NCBI GenBank assembly: GCA_002840535.1
Contig: PHBH01000010.1
Span: forward strand, 248,001 to 312,000
DNA length: 64,000 nucleotides
Reading direction: 5' to 3'
Source of the DNA: Deltaproteobacteria bacterium HGW-Deltaproteobacteria-15
GTDB taxonomy: Bacteria > Desulfobacterota > DSM-4660 > Desulfatiglandales > HGW-15
Position 1 is the stretch's first letter. Each line of letters opens with the position of its first letter. The notes below the pieces were generated by a model, which was not told where the DNA came from, made no database searches, and saw only the letters and a list, made by a program, of their open reading frames with translations. The translations under genes were made by a program, and so were the position numbers. Below are positions 7,919-15,675 of this stretch, in pieces.

Positions 7919-8382
7919 CTTCCCTTGGGCACGGTCAGTATGGCGTTGATGATGTGCTGGTATCCCGTACACCGGCAGAGATTCCCTGAAATGGCCCGCC
8001 TGGCGTCTGAAAGCGTCGGCTCCGGGTTCTCGTCCAGCAGCCCCTTTGCCGACATCACCATGCCCGGGGTGCAGAATCCGCATTGGATCGCACCGCTTTT
8101 CAGGAATGCTTCCTGGATGGGGTGGAGGTTCTCCCCTTCGGAGATTCCTTCGATCGTCACAACTTCCTTGCCCTGCGCATCCACGGCCAGGACCAGGCAG
8201 GAGGCAACGGGTCTGCCGTCCAGGTGTACCGTGCAGGCGCCGCATTCGCCCTCGTTGCACGACTTCTTGGTGCCCACGAGACCGAGGTTCTCTCTCAGCA
8301 CCTCCACCAGCGTTCTCCATGGCGGGATCCGTACGGGGTAATTCCTTCCGTTGACGTTCAGAATAATTTCCACATCTTTCAT
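7846..8382 (-). CDS. Molybdenum hydroxylase, 2Fe-2S small subunit (XdhC/CoxS type)
   Basis: The electron-transfer subunit of a xanthine dehydrogenase-family enzyme. The plant-type 2Fe-2S cluster is bound by Cys42, 47, 50 and 62 (SCNEGECGAC) and the second cluster by Cys101, 104, 136 and 138 (CGFCTPGMV and CRCTGY). The family core ends near residue 155. The last 22 or so residues (RSEVRDQRSE and following) are encoded by an intergenic tandem repeat that runs into the gene and are probably not functional. It forms a three-subunit enzyme with the FAD and molybdopterin subunits upstream, although a gap of about 300 bases separates it from the FAD subunit gene. Confidence 0.93.
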   Translation of the reverse strand: MKDVEIILNVNGRNYPVRIPPWRTLVEVLRENLGLVGTKKSCNEGECGACTVHLDGRPVASCLVLAVDAQGKEVVTIEGISEGENLHPIQEAFLKSGAIQCGFCTPGMVMSAKGLLDENPEPTLSDARRAISGNLCRCTGYQHIINAILTVPKGRKDQRSEVRDQRSENGERAEGRKR

Positions 8383-8681
8383 GATTTCTCTCCTCTGGGT
8401 TGAAACTCCATGGACTTAGACAGGATTATTGAACCGAGCAAATAATTGGTTGCTTAGCAAGACAGCGTCTCTCGCGCGCTTCGCTAGAGAGCACAGAGAT
8501 CCAAAGGGAGCGAACTTGTCCTGTTTTTTGAAAAAAACAGGACAACCTTCAGCTTTCAGAGCACCAGTAAAAAGCTCTATGGCGGCTCTTCGTCGATTCC
8601 TCTCCAGCATCCTCTGCGAGCTCTGCGAGATGAAATGCAAACTATTTCCTGATCTCTTCAATAACAGGATCGACAGGATAT
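8383..8681. other. Gap within the molybdenum hydroxylase cluster, with a 28-bp palindrome
   Basis: About 300 bases separate the small and FAD subunit genes, where operon spacing would be a few bases. A near-perfect palindrome lies at 8517-8544 (arms TGTCCTGTTTTTT and its complement, two-base centre). Copies of the CTCTGCGAG-type repeat are near 8610. No coding frame is recognisable. The palindrome may fold into a strong hairpin in RNA of either strand; its role is unknown. Confidence 0.55.
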
Positions 8682-9566
8682 TCATCGGATCCGTTTGAAG
8701 GCTTCCAGGGTCGCCCTTTTCGTCAGGACGCCGACCATGGTTCTTCTGTACTCCGCTGTTGCGCGGACATCGGTGATAGGACGCGCCTCCCGCGAGGCGG
8801 TCTCGCCCGCGCTTTGCGCACACTCTTCGTTGACTTCCTTCCCGGCAAGGACGCGCTCCGCGCCGACCGCCCTGATGGGCGTAGGCGCCACGGCGCCAAG
8901 ACCGATTCTCGCCTCTTCGCACCGGCTCTTGTCCTTGTTCAACCGCAGAAAGACCGCAACTCCCACGAGCGCCAGGTCCATGGCATTTCTCCGCATCAAT
9001 TTAAAATAAGCGCCGGCGCTCTGTTCGGGCGGGTTGGGTATGAGCACTTCCATGAGGATCTCATCCGGCTCAAGAACGGACTCCCCCGGTCCCTTGAAGA
9101 GTTCTTCCACAGGCAGAAACCTTTCGCCCCGTGAGCCGAGAATCCGTACCGAAGCACCCATGGCAATCAAAGGCGGCGCCGTGTCGGCGGAGGGGATGGC
9201 GCTGCAGAGGTTTCCCCCAATGGTGCCGAGATTGCGGACCTGGGGAGCGGCCATCACGTCGGCCGCATCCCAGAGAGGCGTAAATTTCTCCCTGATGACC
9301 TGCGACCGCTCGATGTCGCCGATGGTCGCAAGACTTCCGACCCGCAACCCCTGCCGGGCATCGTAATCGATGGAGCGGAGCTCACCGATCCCCTTCAAAT
9401 TGACAACATGGGCAGGAGTCGTCGCCCTGTTCTTCATGGAAACCAGGAGATCCGTGCCTCCGGCCAGCACCTTGCACTGGACGCGGTTCTGAGACAGGAA
9501 TTGGAGAGCCTCCTGGATGGTGGCGGGTGCGTAGTATTCAAATTTCGGCAGTCTTCTGATGAACAT
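8682..9566 (-). CDS. Molybdenum hydroxylase, FAD-binding subunit (CoxM/XdhB type)
   Basis: The middle subunit, which passes electrons from the 2Fe-2S clusters to FAD and on to an acceptor. The FAD pyrophosphate motifs are clear: AGGTDLL near residue 36 and TIGGNLCSAIPSAD near residue 110. At 294 residues it lacks the cysteine-rich insertion that carries an extra 4Fe-4S cluster in 4-hydroxybenzoyl-CoA reductases, so the enzyme looks like a hydroxylase or generic dehydrogenase rather than that reductase. Its ATG overlaps the stop of the large subunit by one base and is preceded by AAGGAGG, showing translational coupling. Confidence 0.92.
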   Translation of the reverse strand: MFIRRLPKFEYYAPATIQEALQFLSQNRVQCKVLAGGTDLLVSMKNRATTPAHVVNLKGIGELRSIDYDARQGLRVGSLATIGDIERSQVIREKFTPLWDAADVMAAPQVRNLGTIGGNLCSAIPSADTAPPLIAMGASVRILGSRGERFLPVEELFKGPGESVLEPDEILMEVLIPNPPEQSAGAYFKLMRRNAMDLALVGVAVFLRLNKDKSRCEEARIGLGAVAPTPIRAVGAERVLAGKEVNEECAQSAGETASREARPITDVRATAEYRRTMVGVLTKRATLEAFKRIR

Positions 9567-11848
9567 TATTTTCCCTCCTTCCGCTTCAACTCCTGGAGAA
9601 TCTTCTCGGGGGTGATGGGGAGATCCTTGATCCTGATCCCCACAGCGTCATAGACCCCGTTGGCAATGGCCGCCAAGGTCGAGCAGGAGCTGGCTTCGCC
9701 GGCGCCCTTTGCACCAAAGGGGCCGAAGGGGTCATGCGTGTGGACATGCTCCACCACCGTCTCCAAAGGGACATCCATGCTCGTAGGCTGTTTGTAATCC
9801 CGCCAGGTATGGTTCAGCGGACGCCCTTTCTCATCGTAGAGGGACTCTTCCATAAGCCCGTGTCCCATCATGTGCGTGCTGCCCCCCAGGACCTGCCCGT
9901 CCAGCATCAGGGGGTTGATGGGCTGCCCTGCGTCGTCCCCGTGAGCGGATTTGAGCAGTGTCACCCTGCCGGTTTCTCTGTCCACATCCAGTTCGATCGC
10001 GGTCGCGATGAAGTCCAGGCCGTGTGCGAGATTCCCTTTGCCGGTCTTCCAATCCACCAGGTCGATATCGGTGGCCGCCCAGTAGCCCCTGCCGTAGAGG
10101 GGAGCACCCTGCTCGTAATAAGCCTTCCTGACGGCAAGAAGAAAGTCCATGGACTTGGAAGGGTCGTCCTTTGCAGAGATGCGTCTGTCCTTGAACTCCA
10201 GCGTTTCCGGGTCGGCCTGCAGGTCCTTGGCGGCAATCTCCGCAAGCTGCCTCTTGAGGTCCTTTGCCGCCAGGATGGCCGCATTTCCATCCCAGAAGGT
10301 GCACCGGTCCCCGAACATGCCGGAATCGAAAATAGTCGTATCGGAATCGCTCACCCCCTGCTCCACATCTTCGATGGGGAGCCCGAGCACCTCTGCCACC
10401 ATCTGGCAGAAAACCGTGTTACACCCCTGGCCGATTTCCGTGCCGCCATGGGTGACGATCACCTTCCCATCCTCCACCAGCTTCAACATCACCGAAGAGC
10501 CGAAGTGTCCCCCCAGCCTGGGGCCGGAGGGATGGGATGCGCAGCTGAAGCCGATGCCTCTTCCCGGGGGACGGCTCTTCCTGCTCTCCTTCCACTTGAT
10601 CTCGGTTGCGGACTTCTCAATGCACCGCGGCAGGCCGGAGACATCCACCACGATCCCGTTGGCCGTTCTCCAGTTGTCCGTGACTGCGTTGACGAGCCTC
10701 ATCTCTACCGGGTCGACTCCGAGATCTTCACCCGCCATATGAAGAAGGGAGTCCAGGGCGAACTGGGCCAGGACGATCTCCTGCCCCCTTACCGTGCCGC
10801 AGGGGGAGCGGTTGGAGTAGACGAGCTTGCCGTGGTACTTGATGGCCGGAATCTTGTAAGGGATATTCAGGAACGCGCCGAAGTAATAGATGTTGAAGGG
10901 ACCGATTCCGCAAATGGGCCCGCCTTCCAGGACACACTCTGCATCGAGAGCCGTGATGGCCCCGCTCTTCTTGACCCCCAGCTTAAGCCGCACATTCATT
11001 GCATTCCTTTGCCGGTAGGCGGCGAGCACCTCGTCGTAGTTGAGGACAATCCTGACAGGGCGCCCCGTCTTTTGCGCCAGCTTCGCTGCCGCAAAATCCA
11101 CGTCAAAGGGGTCATGCTTGCCGGAAAAGCCCCCGCCGACATACGGATTCACGATCCGGAGCTTGGTCAACGGGATGTCCAGCGCCCGGCACATGTGGCG
11201 CCATGTGATATAGGGGCTCTGTTTCGATCCCTGAAGAAGGATCCTCCCGCTGCGGTCCACCTCGGCAAGACAGGCATGGGGCTCCACGAACCCCACCGTG
11301 ACACGCTGCGAACTGAAGGTTTCCTCCTTGATGTAATCCGCATCCTTGAATCCACTTTCTATGTCCCCGAACAGGAAGTCCGAGGAATAGGCCAGATTGG
11401 TTTTCTTGAATTCATTGACCGCAGGCGCATCCGGTTTGAGGGCATCCTCCGCAGTCAGGACCACCGGCAGCTCTTCATACTCCACCTTGATCAGGTCGAG
11501 CGCCTCTTCGGCCGTGTCCTCATCCAGCGCCGCTACGGCCGCCACCCCTTCCCCGTAGTGATGGACCTTTGTCATCGGCATGGGCAGCTGGTCCCTGGTG
11601 TCGGGCCGGGTGCCGTAAGGCTTTCCCGGAAAGTCCTTCCCGGTGATCACCGCCATCACCCCCGGAAGAGCGTCGGCCTTGCTGGTGTCGATGTGAAGTA
11701 TCTTGGCATGGGCAACAGGGCTCCGCAGGATCTTGCCGTGAAGCATCCCGGGCGCCACCAGATCGCCCGCGTACCTTGCGCTGCCGGTGACCTTGACCCT
11801 TCCATCCTTTCGTTCAACAGATTTCCCTACGACCGAGAGTTCTCCCAT
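9566..11848 (-). CDS. Molybdenum hydroxylase, molybdopterin-binding large subunit
   Basis: The catalytic subunit (760 residues) of a xanthine dehydrogenase/aldehyde oxidase-family enzyme. Recognisable are the N-terminal ARYAGDL segment, GGTEIGQG in the molybdopterin region, the CGTVRGQE loop and the C-terminal GAKGAGEAS with the expected catalytic Glu. Substrates of this family are N-heterocycles, aldehydes or aryl-CoA esters; which applies here cannot be read directly. I chose the ATG at 11848, preceded by AAAGGAGC. An in-frame GTG at 11875 lies inside an intergenic repeat and would give a spurious extension. Upstream is a MoaD/MoeB-like pair that could supply sulfur for its cofactor. Confidence 0.93.
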   Translation of the reverse strand: MGELSVVGKSVERKDGRVKVTGSARYAGDLVAPGMLHGKILRSPVAHAKILHIDTSKADALPGVMAVITGKDFPGKPYGTRPDTRDQLPMPMTKVHHYGEGVAAVAALDEDTAEEALDLIKVEYEELPVVLTAEDALKPDAPAVNEFKKTNLAYSSDFLFGDIESGFKDADYIKEETFSSQRVTVGFVEPHACLAEVDRSGRILLQGSKQSPYITWRHMCRALDIPLTKLRIVNPYVGGGFSGKHDPFDVDFAAAKLAQKTGRPVRIVLNYDEVLAAYRQRNAMNVRLKLGVKKSGAITALDAECVLEGGPICGIGPFNIYYFGAFLNIPYKIPAIKYHGKLVYSNRSPCGTVRGQEIVLAQFALDSLLHMAGEDLGVDPVEMRLVNAVTDNWRTANGIVVDVSGLPRCIEKSATEIKWKESRKSRPPGRGIGFSCASHPSGPRLGGHFGSSVMLKLVEDGKVIVTHGGTEIGQGCNTVFCQMVAEVLGLPIEDVEQGVSDSDTTIFDSGMFGDRCTFWDGNAAILAAKDLKRQLAEIAAKDLQADPETLEFKDRRISAKDDPSKSMDFLLAVRKAYYEQGAPLYGRGYWAATDIDLVDWKTGKGNLAHGLDFIATAIELDVDRETGRVTLLKSAHGDDAGQPINPLMLDGQVLGGSTHMMGHGLMEESLYDEKGRPLNHTWRDYKQPTSMDVPLETVVEHVHTHDPFGPFGAKGAGEASSCSTLAAIANGVYDAVGIRIKDLPITPEKILQELKRKEGK

Positions 11849-11870
11849 ATTGTCGTGCTCCTTTGATTTT

Positions 11871-11926
11871 GCCACTAAGACACTAAGGCACTAAGTCCTT
11901 TCTTGGTGTCTTTGTGTCTTGGTGGC
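11871..11926. repeat. Inverted repeat of the CACTAAG/CTTGGTG type
   Basis: GCCACTAAGACACTAAG is followed after a short centre by CTTTGTGTCTTGGTGGC, so the two halves pair as an imperfect hairpin. Related sequence occurs near 38550-38580 and 53330-53360. It lies between the MoaD-like gene and the large hydroxylase subunit. Confidence 0.6.
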
Positions 11927-11948
11927 ATATGTTGTGTTAACATCATGC

Positions 11949-12236
11949 TTACCCGCCTCCCTGGGCAAGGATCCTGATGGTTACGGTGTCCCCGTCATGG
12001 AGAGGGGATTCCAGCCCGCGCGGGCAGTTCTGGTAGGGGGTGGTGTTGATGTCCACCTCCCAGTCATCCGGATCCAGAAGGGTTGCTCCGGGCTCTACGT
12101 ATTCCACTCGGTCAGGGGAGATCCTGGAGAGCGCTTCGAGAAATTCCCTCAGGGTCATCTCCTCCGCACCGAAATCGACACTCTCCTCGTTTTCCAGGCC
12201 CGGGACAAAGAAATTGGATTGGATGTGAATTCTCAT
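11949..12236 (-). CDS. MoaD/ThiS-like sulfur-carrier protein
   Basis: A 95-residue beta-grasp protein ending in Gly-Gly-Gly, the C terminus that is adenylated and thiocarboxylated in MoaD and ThiS. The fold is suggested by the N-terminal strand (MRIHIQSNFF), the segment EEMTLREFLEALS, and the terminal DGDTVTIRILAQGGG. It starts nine bases after the stop of the MoeB-like E1 gene, so the two work as a carrier-activator pair. Its position in a molybdenum hydroxylase cluster makes molybdopterin synthesis or sulfuration the best guess; thiamine or a dedicated sulfur-transfer role cannot be excluded. No MoaE partner is in the window. Confidence 0.82.
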   Translation of the reverse strand: MRIHIQSNFFVPGLENEESVDFGAEEMTLREFLEALSRISPDRVEYVEPGATLLDPDDWEVDINTTPYQNCPRGLESPLHDGDTVTIRILAQGGG

Positions 12237-12245
12237 AACGCCTCA

Positions 12246-12959
12246 CTATAAAGAACAAACAGGGCAATCCTTCCGTCTCTTGACGGCGAATTTCCTGAAC
12301 CTCATCTTGATTCCGTCCATCATGAGCAGCCTGCCTCCAAGCGACTCCCCTTCATGGAGGATGAGCTTCAACACCTCTATTGCCTGAATCGATGCAATTG
12401 CGCCGACCAGAGGTCCGGCGGCGGGAATAAGGGAGTCGGTTTCCTCTTTGTTGTTAAGAAGACATGCCAGGCACGGAGTTTTCCCTGGAATGACGGTCAT
12501 GACAGAGCCCCGGAAGCCGTAGATCCCCCCGTATACATATGGTATCCCCCTTTTGTGGCAAGCCGCATTCAGAAGAAACCTCGTTCTGAAATTGTCGGTC
12601 CCGTCCACCACGACTTGGACACCTTCCAGCAATTGAGAAACGTTTACCTCTTCGATTTGCGCATCAAAGGCGTTGAGTGTAACCTCGCCGTTCATTTCAG
12701 AGAGCCTGGTTTTGGCGAGCAAGGCCTTCTTCTCCCCTATGTCCTGTTCCCGGTAGAGGATCTGCCTGTTCAGGTCGGAAATCTCTACGCAATCTCCATC
12801 TACCACAGTCAGGGTTCCAATGCCTGCGCGGCAAAGGTAGGTGCTCGACAAGCCGCCCAGCCCCCCAACACCTGCCACCAGCACATGAGCCCGTCTCAGT
12901 TTCTCCTGGCCTGCCTCGCCGATCTCGGGAACGATCAGTTGCCGCGAATACCGATCCAC
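12246..12959 (-). CDS. MoeB/ThiF-type E1-like adenylyltransferase
   Basis: Adenylates the C-terminal glycine of the MoaD-like protein encoded just downstream. The nucleotide-binding motif GVGGLGG, DGDCVEISDLNRQ and the two zinc-binding pairs (CLAC and the C-terminal CPVC) are characteristic. I place the start at the GTG at 12959, which gives the standard N terminus VDRYSRQL and has AGAGGGG upstream; an in-frame ATG at 12992 and a longer frame to 13097 lack family similarity in the added residues. The product may also accept sulfur through a conserved cysteine (DSLIPAAGP region lacks one). It is co-directional with the decarboxylase and hydroxylase genes. Confidence 0.87.
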   Translation of the reverse strand: MDRYSRQLIVPEIGEAGQEKLRRAHVLVAGVGGLGGLSSTYLCRAGIGTLTVVDGDCVEISDLNRQILYREQDIGEKKALLAKTRLSEMNGEVTLNAFDAQIEEVNVSQLLEGVQVVVDGTDNFRTRFLLNAACHKRGIPYVYGGIYGFRGSVMTVIPGKTPCLACLLNNKEETDSLIPAAGPLVGAIASIQAIEVLKLILHEGESLGGRLLMMDGIKMRFRKFAVKRRKDCPVCSL

Positions 12960-13227
12960 AAGATTTCCCCTCTCGTTGCAGGACACGTGCATCCCTTGGA
13001 ATCCAACGTCCTGAAAAAACCGGCGACCAGGAGTGATATGGCGCGCCACTGGGATCCAGGATTGGCCGAAGGATGGAATTGAATTTTCCTGCAGCAAGCT
13101 GCAGGGAATCTAGGATCTCCTGAGGATTTCACCTGCCTTCGCTCGCGTGAATAATCTTATACACCCGGGGAAGGAATTCGGGAACTTGAAACGACTGCCG
13201 CTTCCGGTCAGGGAGCGTTTAAGGTCT

Positions 13228-14667
13228 TCAGGGGTTGTCGTCAAACCCGTACTCGGCCCATCTCTTTCTGACCCGCTCCAGCATTGCGTCGTCCATGCGG
13301 GTCAGGAGGGGTTTCCTGTCCCAGTGAAAGGGGATGGTGGCATCCAGGATGAGCTTTGAGCCGACGTCCCTGTCTTCGATGTGTACGGCCGGATCGAGCG
13401 GGCCTCCGCGGGTTCCATGCAGAACATGAACGGATCTTTTCGCTTCAAGCCTCGTGCTGATGGCCCACCATACCTTCTGGAGATCATCAGCGGGGATGTC
13501 ATCGTCCACGATGATGATATTCTTCAACCGGTAATGGCCGCTCGTAGACCCTGCGATGGCGTGGCCGACCTGGGTGGAGTGACCTGGATACCTCTGCTTC
13601 ACGGAGACGACAACCGTCAAGCGACCGCAGCCTTCCGGAAGAGAGTAGACGGACTGTATGCCGGGAATCCGCATGTCACGCAGATCCGACCAGATGGAGG
13701 CTGAAATCTGAAGGGCTCCGAACATGTGAATGTCGGTAATGGGCTGCCCTGTTGTGGTCACCCAGAAGATCGGGTTGTTCCGGTGGAGGATTCGCTTGAC
13801 GTGAAAGACCGGCTCCAGATATTCCTTGCCCGCCTTGGCCGAATAGTAGCCCGTGTATTCTCCAAAGGGGCCTTCCCTGCCGTAGGTGCTGCGATCCGGA
13901 TTGATTTCGCCCTCCAGTACAATTTCTGCAGCAGCGGGGATCAGAAGCCCCGTGAGGTCGCTCTTCAGGACTTCTATGGGCGCGCCACGAATGGCCCCTG
14001 CGAGATCGTACTCACAGACGCCCCAGGGGGCGGTGGTGCTCGACATGATAAAAAGAATGGGGGCCGTTCCGATGATGGCTGCTGCAGGCATGGGTTTGCC
14101 GAGTTCCCTGTAACGATCCAGCATGAGATCGGCATGCTTCCCGTGGTGAATCTGAATAGCGGAGTGGTTCCTGTCCGTGAGCTGCATCCGATAGGTGCCG
14201 ACGTTGGTCCATCCGGCATCCGGATCCTGGGTGACGATGCTCACAGCAGTTCCGATATAACGCCCGCCGTCCAGGGGCGCAAACCTCGGCACGGGAAGCG
14301 AGAACAGGTCAACCCGATCCCCCTCCAGGACATTTTCCATGACAGGGCCCTCGGAGACGATCACAGGCGGAATGTTCTCCTTGGAGGTCAGCTTCACCCA
14401 CTCCCTTGCCTGCTGACATAACCGGTAATTGTCCGGCACACCGAGGGATATGGCCAATCGCTTTTCGGTCGTCAAGGCAGAGCCCAGAACTGACACGCCC
14501 TTGGAGCCCTTGACGTTTTCGAAGAGAAGAGCCTGACCTCCTCCCCTCGCCTCATTCAATTTGCAGACATGGGAAAGCTCCAGATCCCAATCGACTTCCG
14601 CCCTGATCCTTTTCAGTTCGCCTTTTTTTTCGCTCTCGTTGATGAAATCCCTCAAGTCGTTGATCAT
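13228..14667 (-). CDS. UbiD-family prenylated-FMN decarboxylase
   Basis: A 479-residue reversible (de)carboxylase of the UbiD family, which uses prenylated FMN made by a UbiX-type enzyme. The catalytic region REGPFGEYTGYY, with the conserved Arg and Glu, is at about residue 268, and the N-terminal ILFRN-like strand appears as ALLFENVKG. Family members act on aromatic or alpha,beta-unsaturated acids: hydroxybenzoates, phenylphosphate, or polycyclic carboxylates. The ATG at 14667 has GGGAGG at good spacing. It heads the minus-strand cluster with the molybdenum hydroxylase and DhbE-like ligase, consistent with anaerobic (de)carboxylation of an aromatic compound. No ubiX is in the window. Confidence 0.92.
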   Translation of the reverse strand: MINDLRDFINESEKKGELKRIRAEVDWDLELSHVCKLNEARGGGQALLFENVKGSKGVSVLGSALTTEKRLAISLGVPDNYRLCQQAREWVKLTSKENIPPVIVSEGPVMENVLEGDRVDLFSLPVPRFAPLDGGRYIGTAVSIVTQDPDAGWTNVGTYRMQLTDRNHSAIQIHHGKHADLMLDRYRELGKPMPAAAIIGTAPILFIMSSTTAPWGVCEYDLAGAIRGAPIEVLKSDLTGLLIPAAAEIVLEGEINPDRSTYGREGPFGEYTGYYSAKAGKEYLEPVFHVKRILHRNNPIFWVTTTGQPITDIHMFGALQISASIWSDLRDMRIPGIQSVYSLPEGCGRLTVVVSVKQRYPGHSTQVGHAIAGSTSGHYRLKNIIIVDDDIPADDLQKVWWAISTRLEAKRSVHVLHGTRGGPLDPAVHIEDRDVGSKLILDATIPFHWDRKPLLTRMDDAMLERVRKRWAEYGFDDNP

Positions 14668-14719
14668 ATGCGACCTCCCAAGTACACTGGTTCATAAATA
14701 CACTAACGTATTTTCTCGT

Positions 14720-14882
14720 TTATGCCGCCAGCCGGTACGGATCGGCAGGCCTGTTGTTCACCTTGCACATTAGACGAACAAGGTTCTTACGGGTAAATTT
14801 CCATTCAAAAGGTTTCGCGATTTCCTCGTAGTACTCCAGGAAGCTAGGATATGTTCCTTGAGTGCTTCAAGTGAAGGGAAAT
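14720..14882 (-). pseudogene. Frameshifted 3' remnant of a transposase
   Basis: On the minus strand the sequence reads TPNDFPSLEALKEHIL and, after a one-base frameshift, FLEYYEEIAKPFEWKFTRKN followed by RLMCKVNNRPAD and a stop at 14720. The IAKPFEWKFTRK block is typical of the C terminus of IS630-like DDE transposases. Only about 55 codons remain and the frame is broken, so no activity is expected. No terminal inverted repeats could be identified. It fills most of the gap between the decarboxylase and the HD-domain gene. Confidence 0.6.
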
Positions 14883-15010
14883 CGTTAGGTGTAAGGGCTT
14901 TTCATTGAAGAATTGCGAATTGATTGCACCGGAAAACCTTGTCTTTTTTTGGAAGATTGAGCTAAATAGAACAATGATGCATGGTTCAAATGATCCCGGA
15001 AAGGCGGACA

Positions 15011-15649
15011 ATGAATTTCCAGTTTAAGGAATGCAGGGTTTCTAAAACGGACATGATCTGGCGAATGGCTGAACCGTATCTGGACACGCGATCGAATGAT
15101 GTCCATACCCGGATATCGGTGCGGCTGGTCAATGAGCTTCTGAGAAGGGAAGGGGGAGACGAGAGTATCGTCATCCCTGCCATGATTCTCCACGATGTGG
15201 GCTGGAAGAGAGTGCCCGAGCACCTTCATCTCAGTGCATTCGGCCCCAAGGCTAAGGCCTCTGAGGTGAACAGAATCCACGAACGGGAAGGAGCGAAGAT
15301 CGCAGAGGAAATCCTCAGAGAGATTGGCTATGACGAAGAGAAGACAAGAGAGATCGTGGCCATCGTGGAAGGCCACGATTCCAGGGAAATCCCGATCTCC
15401 TTTAACGACAAGCTGGTGAAGGATGCCGACAAGCTGTTCCGATACAGCAGGGAAGGATTCGGGATCGATATCGCAAGATTCGGGGAAACGGTCGAAGAAG
15501 GCTTGGAGAGGCTCCGCTTGAGCCTGGAGAGGTGGTTTTTCACCGATTCGGCAAAAGCGATCGCTGGGCAGGAACTGGCGGAGAGGGTGAAAGAGGCAAG
15601 CAGTCCCGCGAAACGGCACACGGGATCTCCGCTTCGCTCCGATAGGTAG
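15011..15649 (+). CDS. HD-domain metal-dependent phosphohydrolase
   Basis: A 212-residue protein of the HD superfamily. The metal-binding residues appear in order as a His near VHTRIS, the HD pair in MILHDVGW, a His in the EGHDS segment and the Asp in KDADKLFR. This is the arrangement of small HD hydrolases that act on nucleotides or other phosphates. The ATG at 15011 follows GGAAAGGCGG and gives a sensible N terminus; a start at 14981 is also in frame. The last dozen residues are basic and merge into intergenic repeat sequence, so the natural tail may be shorter. The gene is alone on the plus strand, convergent with uvrA. The substrate is unknown. Confidence 0.8.
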   Translation: MNFQFKECRVSKTDMIWRMAEPYLDTRSNDVHTRISVRLVNELLRREGGDESIVIPAMILHDVGWKRVPEHLHLSAFGPKAKASEVNRIHEREGAKIAEEILREIGYDEEKTREIVAIVEGHDSREIPISFNDKLVKDADKLFRYSREGFGIDIARFGETVEEGLERLRLSLERWFFTDSAKAIAGQELAERVKEASSPAKRHTGSPLRSDR

Positions 15650-15675
15650 TAAGCAGGAAGGACAGTGCTTACCGT

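Noticed and set aside
9734-11866. A 710-codon open frame on the plus strand
   Set aside because: It runs opposite to the molybdenum hydroxylase large subunit, has no family features and is a shadow of that GC-rich gene.
6121-14667. Calling the enzyme 4-hydroxybenzoyl-CoA reductase (hcrABC)
   Set aside because: The FAD subunit lacks the cysteine-rich insertion for the extra 4Fe-4S cluster, so the name would overreach.
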